Both the position numbers and the translations under genes were made by a program. From positions 1-64,000 of the forward strand of contig JAEZGM010000007.1 of NCBI GenBank assembly GCA_023416955.1: a stretch of 64,000 nucleotides of DNA. The letters run 5' to 3'. The DNA is from Bacillota bacterium (GTDB lineage: Bacteria; Bacillota; Clostridia; Oscillospirales; Acutalibacteraceae). The notes beneath the pieces are model-generated. The model searched no databases. It saw only the letters and a program-made list of their open reading frames with translations, and was not told the DNA's origin. This document shows, in pieces, positions 24,482 to 32,963 of the stretch (its first letter is position 1; the number at the start of each line of letters is the position of its first letter).

Positions 24482-24552
24482 TATAGACCGTTCACTTTAG
24501 AAAACATCCAAGAAAATGGAGATTGCTTCTGTTTTCAAATGAACTGATTATA
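24482..24552 (+). repeat. Family B repeat, copy B1 (71 bp)
   Basis: Starts TATAGACCGTTCACTTTAG and ends GTTTTCAAATGAACTGATT plus ATA, giving imperfect terminal inverted repeats of about 22 bp. The core AAAACATCCAAGAAAATGG is shared exactly with copy B3. No open frame. Confidence 0.75.
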
Positions 24553-24632
24553 ATCCTGGGATTCGCTTGCCATTCTCCCTCTGAATCGTCTATACTATAT
24601 AAAATGAAACAAATAAAAGCGGGGAATTATAT

Positions 24633-25916
24633 ATGGCTGCCCATTTTGATATTGTGATAATAGGCGGAGGCGCCGCCGGGCTTTGCGCTGCTGTTGCCGC
24701 CGCCGAAGTGTTGGAAAGCGCGCGCCACCCCAAAAGTGTGGCGATTGTGGAAGCCGGCGCTAGGGTCGGCAAAAAACTGCTCGCTACGGGCAACGGACGC
24801 TGCAACCTGACGAATAAGAATGTGAGTCCCGCGTATTATCACGGGGATACCGACTGTCTGCCGTCGATTTTGAAGCAATGTACGCCGGATGAAATTATTC
24901 GTTTTTTCTACTCGCATGGCCTGCTGTGCAGGGAGCAGGACGAAGGGCGTGTTTACCCATTTAATTTGCAGGCTGCCGCCGTACTGGACACGCTGCGTAC
25001 ACAGCTGGAACGGTACAGGGTAGAAGTGGTCTGTGATTTTCCGGTTACCGATGTGGAAAAGAATGCGGATGGCTTTCGGATTCATTCCGAAGAGAGGATC
25101 ATTTCCGCCGGGGAGGTGCTGTTTGCAACCGGAGGGCTTGCTTACCCGCAGCTTGGGGCAAACGGGGGCGGATACGAAATTCTGCAGCGGCTGGGTCACA
25201 GCTGCTCTGAACTGCTTCCCTCGTTGGTTCAGGTTAAAACGGACGCACGCCGCGCGAAGCCATTGAAGGGCGCGCGCAGCGCCGCGAATGCGACACTTTT
25301 GGCAAACGGAAAGCCGGTCAAAACGGTCAGAGGGGAAGTGCAGTTTACCGAACAGGGGCTTTCCGGTATTTGTATCTTTGAGCTTTCCCGCAGTGTGGGC
25401 GAACGGTACGGAAAACAGACGCTGGAAATAGAACTGGATTTTATGCCGGATTACACCGAACGGGAAATCGTGGATTTTTTACACAGCCGAACGCAGCTTG
25501 GACAGCTGCCTTCCTTGGAACTGCTCAATGGCTGCCTCAATAAGCTTGTCGGGCCTGAAGTAGTAAAAGCTGCGCTGCCCCGCGTTCCCAAAGCAGTGGG
25601 TGAGTTAAGCGACCGTGAGCTGGCTGTTCTGGCCCACACGGTAAAACACTTCCATTTTTCCGTAACAGGCACGCTTTCCTGGCGGGACGCACAGGTTACC
25701 GCCGGCGGCGTGCCGCTCAAAGAGATTGATGAAACTATGCAGTCGAAAATTTGCCCCGGTCTGTTCCTTGCAGGTGAACTCCTGAATATTGACGGCGACT
25801 GCGGGGGATTTAATCTGCACTGGGCGTGGAGTACCGGACTGATTGCCGGAAGGGCTGCTGCCCGTCGGCTTCTTGAATCACAGAATGCTATCATGAAGTC
25901 AATTATCATCGACTAA
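24633..25916 (+). CDS. HI0933-type NAD(P)/FAD-dependent oxidoreductase
   Basis: 427 aa. The FAD-binding motif IIGGGAAGLCAAVAAAE (residues 9-25) and the family marker VGKKLLATGNGRCNLTN (about 49-65) identify the HI0933/YhiN flavoprotein family. A second marker, FLAGELLNIDGDCGGFNLHWAWSTG, lies near the C terminus (about 387-411, shown in part as GGFNLHWAWSTG). Flavoproteins of this family are widespread; the substrate is unknown. The GGGG ribosome site lies 9 nt before the ATG. The next gene, another FAD oxidoreductase, starts 50 bp later on the same strand, so they may form an operon. Confidence 0.92.
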   Translation: MAAHFDIVIIGGGAAGLCAAVAAAEVLESARHPKSVAIVEAGARVGKKLLATGNGRCNLTNKNVSPAYYHGDTDCLPSILKQCTPDEIIRFFYSHGLLCREQDEGRVYPFNLQAAAVLDTLRTQLERYRVEVVCDFPVTDVEKNADGFRIHSEERIISAGEVLFATGGLAYPQLGANGGGYEILQRLGHSCSELLPSLVQVKTDARRAKPLKGARSAANATLLANGKPVKTVRGEVQFTEQGLSGICIFELSRSVGERYGKQTLEIELDFMPDYTEREIVDFLHSRTQLGQLPSLELLNGCLNKLVGPEVVKAALPRVPKAVGELSDRELAVLAHTVKHFHFSVTGTLSWRDAQVTAGGVPLKEIDETMQSKICPGLFLAGELLNIDGDCGGFNLHWAWSTGLIAGRAAARRLLESQNAIMKSIIID

Positions 25917-25966
25917 AGCCGATAATTTTGAACTGTAATTGACTTTAATAAAAGAACAGGTGAAAT

Positions 25967-27553
25967 ATGATTTATCGGATTTCAGAAATTGCGCTGCCGC
26001 TTGGCGGCACACAGGAAGACCTTGTGCGGCTTGCCGCCCAGCGGCTGAAGGTCGCGCCAAGTGCGATTCAATCCTTAAAGCTCTATAAAAAGTCTGTGGA
26101 CGCCCGAAAAAAGGAAGATGTCCATTTTATCTGCACGGTGGAGGCGGAGTATGAAGAGAACGGCGAAAAAAATATTCTTCGCGACCCGAAAATAACCGCC
26201 GCGGTTCCGTACCGCTACGAAATCCCGTCCGGCAAGAAATTAGAGCAGCGCCCTGTAGTGATCGGGTTTGGCCCGGCCGGACTTTTTGCCGCGCTGATTC
26301 TGGCGCAGGCAGGGCAAAGACCGATTGTATTTGAACGCGGAAGCGCGGTGGAGAAACGCACCGAACAGGTTGCGCGCTTCTGGCGAACCGGGGAACTGAA
26401 CACCGACTGTAACGTGCAGTTCGGCGAGGGCGGTGCGGGCACTTTTTCGGACGGAAAGCTGACCACCGGCACAAAAGATCCCCGTGCCCGCAAGGTGTTG
26501 GAGGAATTCGCGGCGGCAGGCGCGCCGGAGGAAATTCTGTATCTGGCAAAGCCGCATATCGGTACCGACAAATTGCCGGGCACCGTGAAAAATATCAGGG
26601 AAAAAATTATTGCGCTCGGCGGCGAGGTGCATTTCGATACCGCTTTGCACAATCTTCTGCTCAAGGACAGAAAAGTGACCGGAGTGGAGGTCAAGCCGCA
26701 TGACGGCGCGTCTTATCGGGTAGACGCCGCGCAGGTGATTCTCGCCATCGGTCACAGCGCAAGGGATACGTTTGAGTTGCTGGATACGCTGAAAATCCCG
26801 ATGGAGCAGAAAGCTTTTTCCATTGGGGCGCGCATTGAGCACCCGCAGGAAATGATTGACCGTTCCCAGTACGGTAAATTTGCCGGGCACCCGGCGCTCG
26901 GCGCGGCGGACTACAAGCTTGCCGTCCATTTGCCGAACGGGCGTGGCGTTTACACGTTCTGCATGTGCCCGGGCGGCAGCGTCGTGGCGGCTGCGAGCGA
27001 AGCCGGGCGGCTTGTTACGAACGGAATGAGCGGTTTTGCCCGCAACGGGCAAAACGCGAACACGGCCTTGCTGGTCGGTGTCGGGCCGCAGGACTTCGGC
27101 AGTGACCACCCGCTGGCAGGCGTCGCGTTTCAGCGCAGGCTGGAGGAACGCGCGTTTCAGCTGGGCGGCGGGAATTATCATGCTCCGGTGCAGCGTGTGG
27201 AGGACTTCCTGCAGCGCCGAACTTCCAAATCGGTAGGGGAAGTTCGGCCTACCTATGCGCCGGGCGTCACGCCGTGCAGTCTGGACGACTGCCTGCCGGA
27301 ATATATCACGGATTCCATGCGGCAGGGTATTGTCCAGATGAATAACCGGCTGCACGGTTTTTCGTACCCCGACGCTCTTCTCACTGCCGTGGAAAGCCGC
27401 AGTTCTTCCCCGGTCCGTATTCTGCGCGGGGAAACCTGTGAATCCGTCGCGGTCGAGGGCCTGTACCCCTGCGGGGAAGGGGCCGGTTACGCGGGCGGAA
27501 TCATTTCCGCCGCTGTGGACGGAATCCGCTGTGCGGAGCAAATACTTCAATAA
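25967..27553 (+). CDS. FAD-dependent dehydrogenase, COG2509-like
   Basis: 528 aa. An N-terminal alpha/beta cap (1-85) precedes a Rossmann motif VIGFGPAGLFAALILAQAG (about 98-116) and the stretch VQFGEGGAGTFSDGKLTTG (about 146-164), typical of the YhiN-distant COG2509 group. A closing GEGAGYAGGIISAAVDG (about 505-521) completes the FAD site. The substrate is unknown. Compared with the preceding flavoprotein it is richer in GC. It may share a transcript with that gene. No terminator hairpin of note follows. Confidence 0.9.
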   Translation: MIYRISEIALPLGGTQEDLVRLAAQRLKVAPSAIQSLKLYKKSVDARKKEDVHFICTVEAEYEENGEKNILRDPKITAAVPYRYEIPSGKKLEQRPVVIGFGPAGLFAALILAQAGQRPIVFERGSAVEKRTEQVARFWRTGELNTDCNVQFGEGGAGTFSDGKLTTGTKDPRARKVLEEFAAAGAPEEILYLAKPHIGTDKLPGTVKNIREKIIALGGEVHFDTALHNLLLKDRKVTGVEVKPHDGASYRVDAAQVILAIGHSARDTFELLDTLKIPMEQKAFSIGARIEHPQEMIDRSQYGKFAGHPALGAADYKLAVHLPNGRGVYTFCMCPGGSVVAAASEAGRLVTNGMSGFARNGQNANTALLVGVGPQDFGSDHPLAGVAFQRRLEERAFQLGGGNYHAPVQRVEDFLQRRTSKSVGEVRPTYAPGVTPCSLDDCLPEYITDSMRQGIVQMNNRLHGFSYPDALLTAVESRSSSPVRILRGETCESVAVEGLYPCGEGAGYAGGIISAAVDGIRCAEQILQ

Positions 27554-27694
27554 TAGATTTTCAGGGCTGTGCTTCGGCACAGCCTATTTTGATCAATGAG
27601 AAATACTTAATGATAATTCACAGTCCGCAGATGACGTATCTTTATTTGGGATGTAACGTATTTGTTAAATATGATGCTAATTTCTTATAAGCAC

Positions 27695-27723
27695 TTGAAA
27701 AGTATATTAGCAAGTGATAATAT
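27695..27723 (+). promoter_or_regulatory. Promoter of iron alcohol dehydrogenase
   Basis: TTGAAA, 17-bp spacer, TAATAT. A Rex-like site lies 12 bp downstream. Confidence 0.6.
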
Positions 27724-27734
27724 TTAGTCAAACT

Positions 27735-27752
27735 TTGTTATTCAATTAACAA
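27735..27752. promoter_or_regulatory. Rex-type redox operator before alcohol dehydrogenase
   Basis: TTGTTATTCAATTAACAA matches the Rex consensus TTGTTAA-N4-TTAACAA at all but one position. It lies just after the promoter and 10 bp before GGAGG, where a bound repressor would block transcription. Rex senses the NADH/NAD ratio and commonly controls fermentative alcohol dehydrogenases in Clostridia. Confidence 0.75.
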
Positions 27753-27774
27753 AAAAGAAATTGGAGGAATCGAT

Positions 27775-28944
27775 ATGGCACGTTTTACATTACCCCGCGA
27801 TATTTATTATGGCCCCAATGCAATCGGTGAACTGAAGAACCTGAAAGGCTACAAAAAGGCATTCATTGTAACCGGCGGGCAGTCCATGAAGAGAACCGGG
27901 TTCCTGAAAAAACTGGACGACGTGTTGAAGGAAGCAGGACTTGAAACCCTGATTTATGACGGCGTCGAGCCGGATCCTTCCATTGAAAGAGTGTATGACG
28001 GTGCCAAGGCAATGCGTGAGTTCCAGCCTGACGTGATCGTTTCCATCGGCGGCGGCTCCCCGATGGATGCCGCGAAGGCGATGTGGGTATTTTACGAGTA
28101 CCCGGAGAAAACTTTCGATGATATCAAAGATCCCTTTACCATGCCGAAGCTGAGACAGAAAGCGATTTTTGTCGCTGTTCCTTCCACCAGCGGCACCGCG
28201 TCGGAAGTAACCGCGTTTTCCGTCATCACCGACTATGCCACCAATATCAAATATCCTCTGGCTGACTTTGAAATTACGCCGGATATTGCCGTGCTTGACA
28301 CCGATATTCCGCTTACTATGCCTAAGGTACTTACCGCGCACACCGGTATGGACGCACTGACACATGCTATTGAGGCTTATGTTGCCACTGCGCGTTCCGA
28401 TTTTTCCGATGCGCTTGCCATTAAGGCAATTTCCGATATTTACGACAGCATTGTTGCTTCCTACAACGGCGATGTAGAAGCCCGCGGTAAAATGCATATT
28501 GCCCAGTGCCTGGCCGGTATGGCGTTTTCCAACGCGCTGCTTGGTATTGCGCACAGCCTTGCGCACAAAACTGGCGCGATGTTCCACATTCCGCACGGCT
28601 GCTGCAATGCCATTCTGCTTCCCAATGTAATTCAGTACAATTCCAAAGCCTGCCTTGAGCGCTATGCGCAGATTGCAAGGGCGATGGGGCTTCCGGGTGC
28701 TACCGACCAGCAGTTGACCAATTCCCTTGTGGAAGCGGTTCGTGAACTGAACAGAAAGCTTGACATTGCCCAGTCCTATCAGGCCAACGGTGTGAGCGAA
28801 GAGCTCTTCAAAGCGCATGCAAAGGAAATTTCGGCAAACGCTGTGCTTGACCCGTGCACCGGCTCGAATCCGAGAACCATCGACGCGGAAACGATGGAGA
28901 AGGTACTTACCTGCTCCTATTACGGCGAAGATGTCGCATTCTGA
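27775..28944 (+). CDS. Iron-containing alcohol dehydrogenase
   Basis: 389 aa. Group III ADH signatures: the NAD(P) loop SIGGGSPMDAAKAM (about 91-104), PSTSGTASEVTAFSVI, and the metal ligands Asp and His in GMDALTHAIEAY plus the two His in GIAHSLAHKTGAMFHIPHG. It should reduce an aldehyde to an alcohol in the cytosol (ethanol or butanol type), regenerating NAD(P)+. TTGGAGG precedes the ATG by 8 nt. A Rex-like site upstream indicates induction when NADH is high. It is single, and ends in a strong hairpin. Confidence 0.94.
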   Translation: MARFTLPRDIYYGPNAIGELKNLKGYKKAFIVTGGQSMKRTGFLKKLDDVLKEAGLETLIYDGVEPDPSIERVYDGAKAMREFQPDVIVSIGGGSPMDAAKAMWVFYEYPEKTFDDIKDPFTMPKLRQKAIFVAVPSTSGTASEVTAFSVITDYATNIKYPLADFEITPDIAVLDTDIPLTMPKVLTAHTGMDALTHAIEAYVATARSDFSDALAIKAISDIYDSIVASYNGDVEARGKMHIAQCLAGMAFSNALLGIAHSLAHKTGAMFHIPHGCCNAILLPNVIQYNSKACLERYAQIARAMGLPGATDQQLTNSLVEAVRELNRKLDIAQSYQANGVSEELFKAHAKEISANAVLDPCTGSNPRTIDAETMEKVLTCSYYGEDVAF

Positions 28945-28967
28945 TCTACATAATTCAAATATATAAA

Positions 28968-29008
28968 CAAAGAAGGTGTTGCAAATTCATTTTGCAACAC
29001 CTTCTTTT
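28968..29008 (+). terminator. Terminator of ADH gene, hairpin like family A
   Basis: AAAGAAGGTGTTGCAAA pairs with TTTTGCAACACCTTCTTTT around a 3-nt loop, starting 24 bp after the ADH stop. It has the same sequence as the long hairpin of family A, but the second palindrome of the element is missing. Confidence 0.85.
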
Positions 29009-29067
29009 GGGGTCGGAATATTTTGTTCATTGTGCAGCAACGGCATTTCTTAGGCATGACGGAATTG

Positions 29068-29406
29068 TTAAAGGGCGCTGTCGCCAAGATCTCCGGTTCT
29101 GATTCTGACAGCCTGTTCCACGTTGTAGACAAAAATCTTTCCGTCTCCGACCTCGCCGGTTTTAATCCGTTCGGTTACTTTTTTAATGACTTCTTCGACC
29201 AGATCGTCGTGCACTACGGTTTCTACCTTTACCTTAGGCAGAAGATTGATTTCGGTTTCGGTGCCGCGATACCAGTTTTTTCTGCCCTTTTGATTGCCGC
29301 AGCCTGAAACCATGGTAACGGTCATGCCATGAATCTGTAATTCATCCAGAGTGGCTTTCACGTCTTCCAACTTTTCCGGCCTGATTACCATTTCAATTTT
29401 CTTCAT
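29068..29406 (-). CDS. PII family nitrogen regulatory protein
   Basis: 112 aa, colinear with E. coli GlnB without gaps. MKKIEMVIRPEKLEDV opens the ferredoxin-like fold; the T-loop reads NQKGRKNWYRGTETEINLLPK; B- and C-loop motifs TGEVGDGKIFV and IRIRTG are intact, so ATP/ADP and 2-oxoglutarate binding is expected. The uridylylation Tyr51 is replaced by Thr (GTET where E. coli has GAEY), as in many Firmicute PII proteins. It would control targets such as an ammonium channel by direct contact. The amt gene of the window lies 12 kb away, not beside it. Confidence 0.93.
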   Translation of the reverse strand: MKKIEMVIRPEKLEDVKATLDELQIHGMTVTMVSGCGNQKGRKNWYRGTETEINLLPKVKVETVVHDDLVEEVIKKVTERIKTGEVGDGKIFVYNVEQAVRIRTGDLGDSAL

Positions 29407-29531
29407 ACGATCAGCTCCTTTTCATCATAAACATGTACTGTGCGCTTTCTGCCATAGGCAGGAAACATCACAATATTTCCGCCCGGAACAAAAGCATATT
29501 ATTATTTATCATACACATAAATTTCAAAAAG

Positions 29532-30440
29532 TCAATTGCTTTTCTGGGAAGCTTTTAAAACGTTTTCCAAATCCTTTGGATTAAAGGTTTGGCGCACACT
29601 ATGGCCTTTATTTTTAAATTTGGATTTCAGTATTTCACAGCGCTCCGGCTCCAGCTTCAGCATGTGAAGCGTCAGCGGCATCGTTTTCAGGTTCGCCGCG
29701 GAGTACCCTTTTTTCCCGATAATTTCGAGGTACTCCGGCGAAAAGGCTTCAATTTCCACAGCGATGCCTTCCAACTGAACGCTTTCCAATTCTCCCATTC
29801 CGCTGTATTCCGTGTAAACGGCAGCCGAAGCGTGGGGATTCGCCGCAAGGCTCGCAAATTTTTCGCCGCCCTCCGTCAAAAAATAGAGCGCGCTGTTCGC
29901 GTAAGTATATTCAATCGGGGTCGCCCGGAGGTGAGTTCCGAATCCGGTGCAGAGCGTACAGGTGTTGTGTGCCTGCAGAAGCGCGTCCACCGCTTTTTGA
30001 AGCTCCGCCGCGGGCATATCGCAGGTATCCTTTAATCTGCGTTTCCAGGCAATCAGCTTTTGCGCCACACCTTGGGAAATGTGATTCCCGCGCTGCAACG
30101 GGGAAAACAGCAAATTGTCGTAAAAGAAAAACGCGCCGCCCCATTTTTCGGCGGCGTCACAAAGTGCCGGCTTTGCGGAATTTCGTGCGGATTCCAGCAA
30201 TATCAGCGCGGTTTTTCGTTTCCCGAATTCCTCGGAAAAGCGATCGATCCATTGTACCGTTTCCTGTGAAAGTGCACCGCCGTGAACGGCGGCCAGCAGC
30301 ACGGCGGTTTCACAGAAATCAAATTTGCCGTCAAACTGCTCAAGGTTTGCCGTTTTAGACGTGCCGAGAACTTTTTCGGTCAATCGCACCAGCGGAAAAG
30401 GAACGCCCTGTGCCTCATATAAAATCAATGCGTACTCCAT
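29532..30440 (-). CDS. Flavodoxin-like plus FMN-binding split-barrel protein
   Basis: 302 aa. Residues 1-140 resemble a flavodoxin-like fold (LILYEAQG start, FCETAVLLAAVHGG, KRKTALILLESA) without a clear FMN phosphate loop. Residues 145-275 are a pyridoxamine-phosphate-oxidase-like split barrel (HNTCTLCTGFGTHLRATPIEY, LYFLTEGGEKFASLAANP, VQLEGIAVEI). Such proteins bind FMN or heme and reduce small molecules. The fusion of both is uncommon, and the physiological role is unknown. It is transcribed divergently from parA, with a 149-bp gap. Confidence 0.7.
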   Translation of the reverse strand: MEYALILYEAQGVPFPLVRLTEKVLGTSKTANLEQFDGKFDFCETAVLLAAVHGGALSQETVQWIDRFSEEFGKRKTALILLESARNSAKPALCDAAEKWGGAFFFYDNLLFSPLQRGNHISQGVAQKLIAWKRRLKDTCDMPAAELQKAVDALLQAHNTCTLCTGFGTHLRATPIEYTYANSALYFLTEGGEKFASLAANPHASAAVYTEYSGMGELESVQLEGIAVEIEAFSPEYLEIIGKKGYSAANLKTMPLTLHMLKLEPERCEILKSKFKNKGHSVRQTFNPKDLENVLKASQKSN

Positions 30441-30589
30441 ATATCAGACCACCTTTATAACTTTATATTAAACGTGCTGTGCGGAAAATACAATAATTTG
30501 TCGGCTTTTGCTTGTAGAAAAACGGCATGAATAGTATAATCAAACTATTACGGCTTTGATGCGTATTCAGGGCGAGGGGGATGTAAACA

Positions 30590-31351
30590 GTGAGCAAGGT
30601 AATTTCCGTTTCCAACCAAAAGGGAGGAGTAGGGAAAACGACAACGGCATGCAATCTGGCGGGAGGGCTCAAAAAGAGGGGCTTCCGCGTTTTAATGATA
30701 GATCTTGACCCACAGGGGAATCTGGGCTTCAGCGTCGGCGCGGATGCGGAAATGAGCGCGACTATTTACGATGTGCTGAAGGGCGATGTAAAAACGCAGT
30801 TTGCCATTCAAAAGACCGATACCACCGACATTATCATAAGCAATATTCTGCTGAGCGGAATTGAACTGGAGTTCACCAATACCGGGCGCGAGTATTTGCT
30901 AAAAGAAGCAATCAAGCCGGTTTTGGAGCTTTATGATTATATTGTTCTGGACACGCCCCCGAACCTCGGTATTCTTACTATCAACGCGTTTACTGCTTCC
31001 GATTACATTATTGTTCCCATGCTGTCCGATATTTTCAGCCTGCAGGGAATTGCGCAGCTTTACGAGACGATGGAGCGTGTGAAAAAATACTGTAACCCCA
31101 GCCTTTATATTGAGGGCATTCTGCTGACGAAATTTAATCCGCGCACGCTTTTAAGCCGCGAAATTCGCGGTACCGCCGAGTTGATCGCGCAGGATCTGCA
31201 CATTCGCCTGTTCGACAGCTTTATTCGCAACAGCGTGGTTGTGAGCGAGGCGCAGTCGCTTCAGCAAAGCATTCTGGATTACGCGCCGAAAAACAATATT
31301 GCGAAGGATTATCAGCAGTTTATTGATGAGCTGCTGGCAAAGGAGGGCTGA
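30590..31351 (+). CDS. ParA/Soj-type ATPase
   Basis: 253 aa from a GTG with GAGGGGG 9 nt upstream. The deviant Walker A motif KGGVGKTT (residues 10-17) with its signature Lys, DLDPQGNLG (about 38-46) and LDTPPNLGILTINA show a ParA/MinD-family P-loop ATPase of the Soj type. No ParB gene or parS-like site is visible nearby. The gene instead is followed after 2 nt by a ComFB-like gene, so the pair is translated together. It may position a complex in the cell rather than the chromosome. The nucleoid-binding Arg region is present, but function is inferred. Confidence 0.88.
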   Translation: MSKVISVSNQKGGVGKTTTACNLAGGLKKRGFRVLMIDLDPQGNLGFSVGADAEMSATIYDVLKGDVKTQFAIQKTDTTDIIISNILLSGIELEFTNTGREYLLKEAIKPVLELYDYIVLDTPPNLGILTINAFTASDYIIVPMLSDIFSLQGIAQLYETMERVKKYCNPSLYIEGILLTKFNPRTLLSREIRGTAELIAQDLHIRLFDSFIRNSVVVSEAQSLQQSILDYAPKNNIAKDYQQFIDELLAKEG

Positions 31352-31353
31352 GC

Positions 31354-31824
31354 ATGGCGCGGACAAAAAAGGAAATTGACAAGGATTTGATGTATAAAAA
31401 GCTGATGCCGTCCGCCGTGAAAACCAAGCTGACGGCACAGGAGGAATCGGAAGAAGCCGCTGTTCCTAATGCCCAAGTGCCCGAAGAAGCGGTACAGACC
31501 CAGGAGCCGCTGAACCAGCATCCGCCGGTTTTACGCCGTGAAATCGGCGTGCCCTTTATGGACGCACAGCAAACTGTTCTGGTGAACGCGATGGAATCTG
31601 TCGTGCTTGAAAAACTGGAGTCCGTTTTGTCGCGGTTCAAATGCTGCAAATGCGACCGCTGCAAAAAGGATATCGTCGCGCTTGCTCTGAACAAGCTTCC
31701 GTCGAAGTATAAAGTATTGCGGGAAGGAAATCCCGTGCCGGATTTGGACCCGCAAACGAACGTACAGGTGGTTACCGCGTTGATTCAGGCAGTGCTTGCG
31801 GTTCGCGATCACCCGCGTCACTGA
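31354..31824 (+). CDS. ComFB-like late competence protein
   Basis: 156 aa. The N-terminal 60 residues are charged and probably disordered. Residues 70-156 match the ComFB domain: VLEKLESVLSRFKCCKCDRCKKDIV (in part SRFKCCKCDRC) with clustered Cys likely to bind zinc, then ALNKLPSKYKV. ComFB of B. subtilis is encoded in the comF operon, and its function there is unresolved; cyanobacterial relatives bind c-di-nucleotides. The gene starts 2 nt after parA, which suggests the two proteins act together. A terminator follows. Confidence 0.8.
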   Translation: MARTKKEIDKDLMYKKLMPSAVKTKLTAQEESEEAAVPNAQVPEEAVQTQEPLNQHPPVLRREIGVPFMDAQQTVLVNAMESVVLEKLESVLSRFKCCKCDRCKKDIVALALNKLPSKYKVLREGNPVPDLDPQTNVQVVTALIQAVLAVRDHPRH

Positions 31825-31835
31825 CGTCAGACATA

Positions 31836-31871
31836 AAATGCTGCCCGCATGGTTTTCCATGCGGGTATTTT
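31836..31871 (+). terminator. Terminator after parA-comFB
   Basis: CCCGCATGG-TTTT-CCATGCGGG with AAAA/TTTT extension, in the convergent gap to the deacetylase. Confidence 0.85.
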
Positions 31872-31899
31872 AGTAGGTATAGCTTGAGTGCAAACGAGA

Positions 31900-32721
31900 T
31901 TACCCGCAAAGGTCGCTGAGCGTGCCGAACGTGTAGCCGTCCGCTTCCCACTTGGATAAAAGTTCATCCAGAATTTCTGAATTCGTTTTGGAGGTGCTGT
32001 GCAGCAGCACAATTGCGCCGGGGTGAACGCGGGGGAGCAGCTTTGAGAAGGCCTGCTCCTTGGTGGGCTGTTTATCCTGATACCAGTCGACGTACGCAAG
32101 GCTCCAGAATATCGTTCGGTACCCCAGCTCATTTGCCATTTTCAAGTTATTCTCGCTGTATTTCCCCTGCGGAGGACGGTAAAATTTCTGCATATCCTGC
32201 CCGGTAATTTCCTTGAACTTGGTTTCAACCGCGCTGATCTCCTTTTGGAAGGAGGTCATATCGGATATTTTTGACATGTCGGGGTGTGTGTTGGTGTGAT
32301 TTCCCACAATATGCCCTTCAGCCACCATGCGTTTTACAAGGTCGGGGCTGGTATTTAAATAGTTTCCCACCACGAAAAACGTTGCCTTTACATTGTGTTT
32401 TTTCAGCGCGTCCAGAATTGCGGGGGTATATCCGGCTTCAAAGCCTGCGTCAAACGTGAGGTAAATTACCTTTTTATCGGCGGCGCCCACATAATACGCG
32501 TTGTACTGCTTTAAAAAAGATGCAGAAGCGTTCCCGCTCGGCTGCTCACCCTCTTTTCCGAAGCCAAGGCCCCAGTTGGTATTAGCAGCCGCGGTAGCAA
32601 CGGACTCCGCCGATTGTGGGCGGTTCGTCAATAGAACGATTCCCAGAATCACGGCAACCAACGCAAACAGAGAAATCAGGATATGCTTTCTTCGAATAAT
32701 TAATACCACTACGGATGCCAC
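31900..32721 (-). CDS. Polysaccharide deacetylase, PdaA-like
   Basis: 273 aa. A single N-terminal membrane helix (about 12-31) or uncleaved signal anchors it outside. The NodB domain (about 80-270) has TFDAGFEAGYT, HTNTHPDM and RPPQGKYSENN, the metal-binding and catalytic motifs, and ends with LLHSTSKTNSEIL. The TFDAG-YE form resembles the delta-lactam biosynthetic de-N-acetylase PdaA used for spore cortex peptidoglycan; other peptidoglycan deacetylases are possible. The start is uncertain: GTG at 32721 has only a weak GGGGCG, and a start a few codons later would leave the anchor intact. Confidence 0.85.
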   Translation of the reverse strand: MASVVVLIIRRKHILISLFALVAVILGIVLLTNRPQSAESVATAAANTNWGLGFGKEGEQPSGNASASFLKQYNAYYVGAADKKVIYLTFDAGFEAGYTPAILDALKKHNVKATFFVVGNYLNTSPDLVKRMVAEGHIVGNHTNTHPDMSKISDMTSFQKEISAVETKFKEITGQDMQKFYRPPQGKYSENNLKMANELGYRTIFWSLAYVDWYQDKQPTKEQAFSKLLPRVHPGAIVLLHSTSKTNSEILDELLSKWEADGYTFGTLSDLCG

Positions 32722-32830
32722 CGCCCCATATGTAAGATAATTTATTATATGTATGGAAAGCGGGAATATGTCAATTTTGGGCGGAATTGGTTGTCCAATC
32801 TCATTTCTTCTGAATTAAGGCCATAAGCGG

Positions 32831-32963
32831 AAAAGGGTGCCGTACAATGAATCAATAAACAATTCCCAAAAAGTTGCTTGCGGGTCTAATAATGACCCAC
32901 AAGCGATTTCTTTCGAAAAGAAGGTGCTGCGAAATGAATTTTCATTTTGCAGCATCTCCTTTG
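32831..32963 (-). repeat. Family A composite hairpin repeat, copy A3 (cphA terminator)
   Basis: Read on the minus strand it begins with the long hairpin (32917-32963, GAAGGTGCTGCGAAATG with CATTTTGCAGCATCTCC) within 3 nt of the cphA stop, then the CGAAAGAAATCGCTTG stretch, the palindrome around GGGTC/GACCC, and a short tail ending CGGCACCCTTTT. It has no M insertion. The hairpin probably terminates the cyanophycin operon. Confidence 0.78.
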
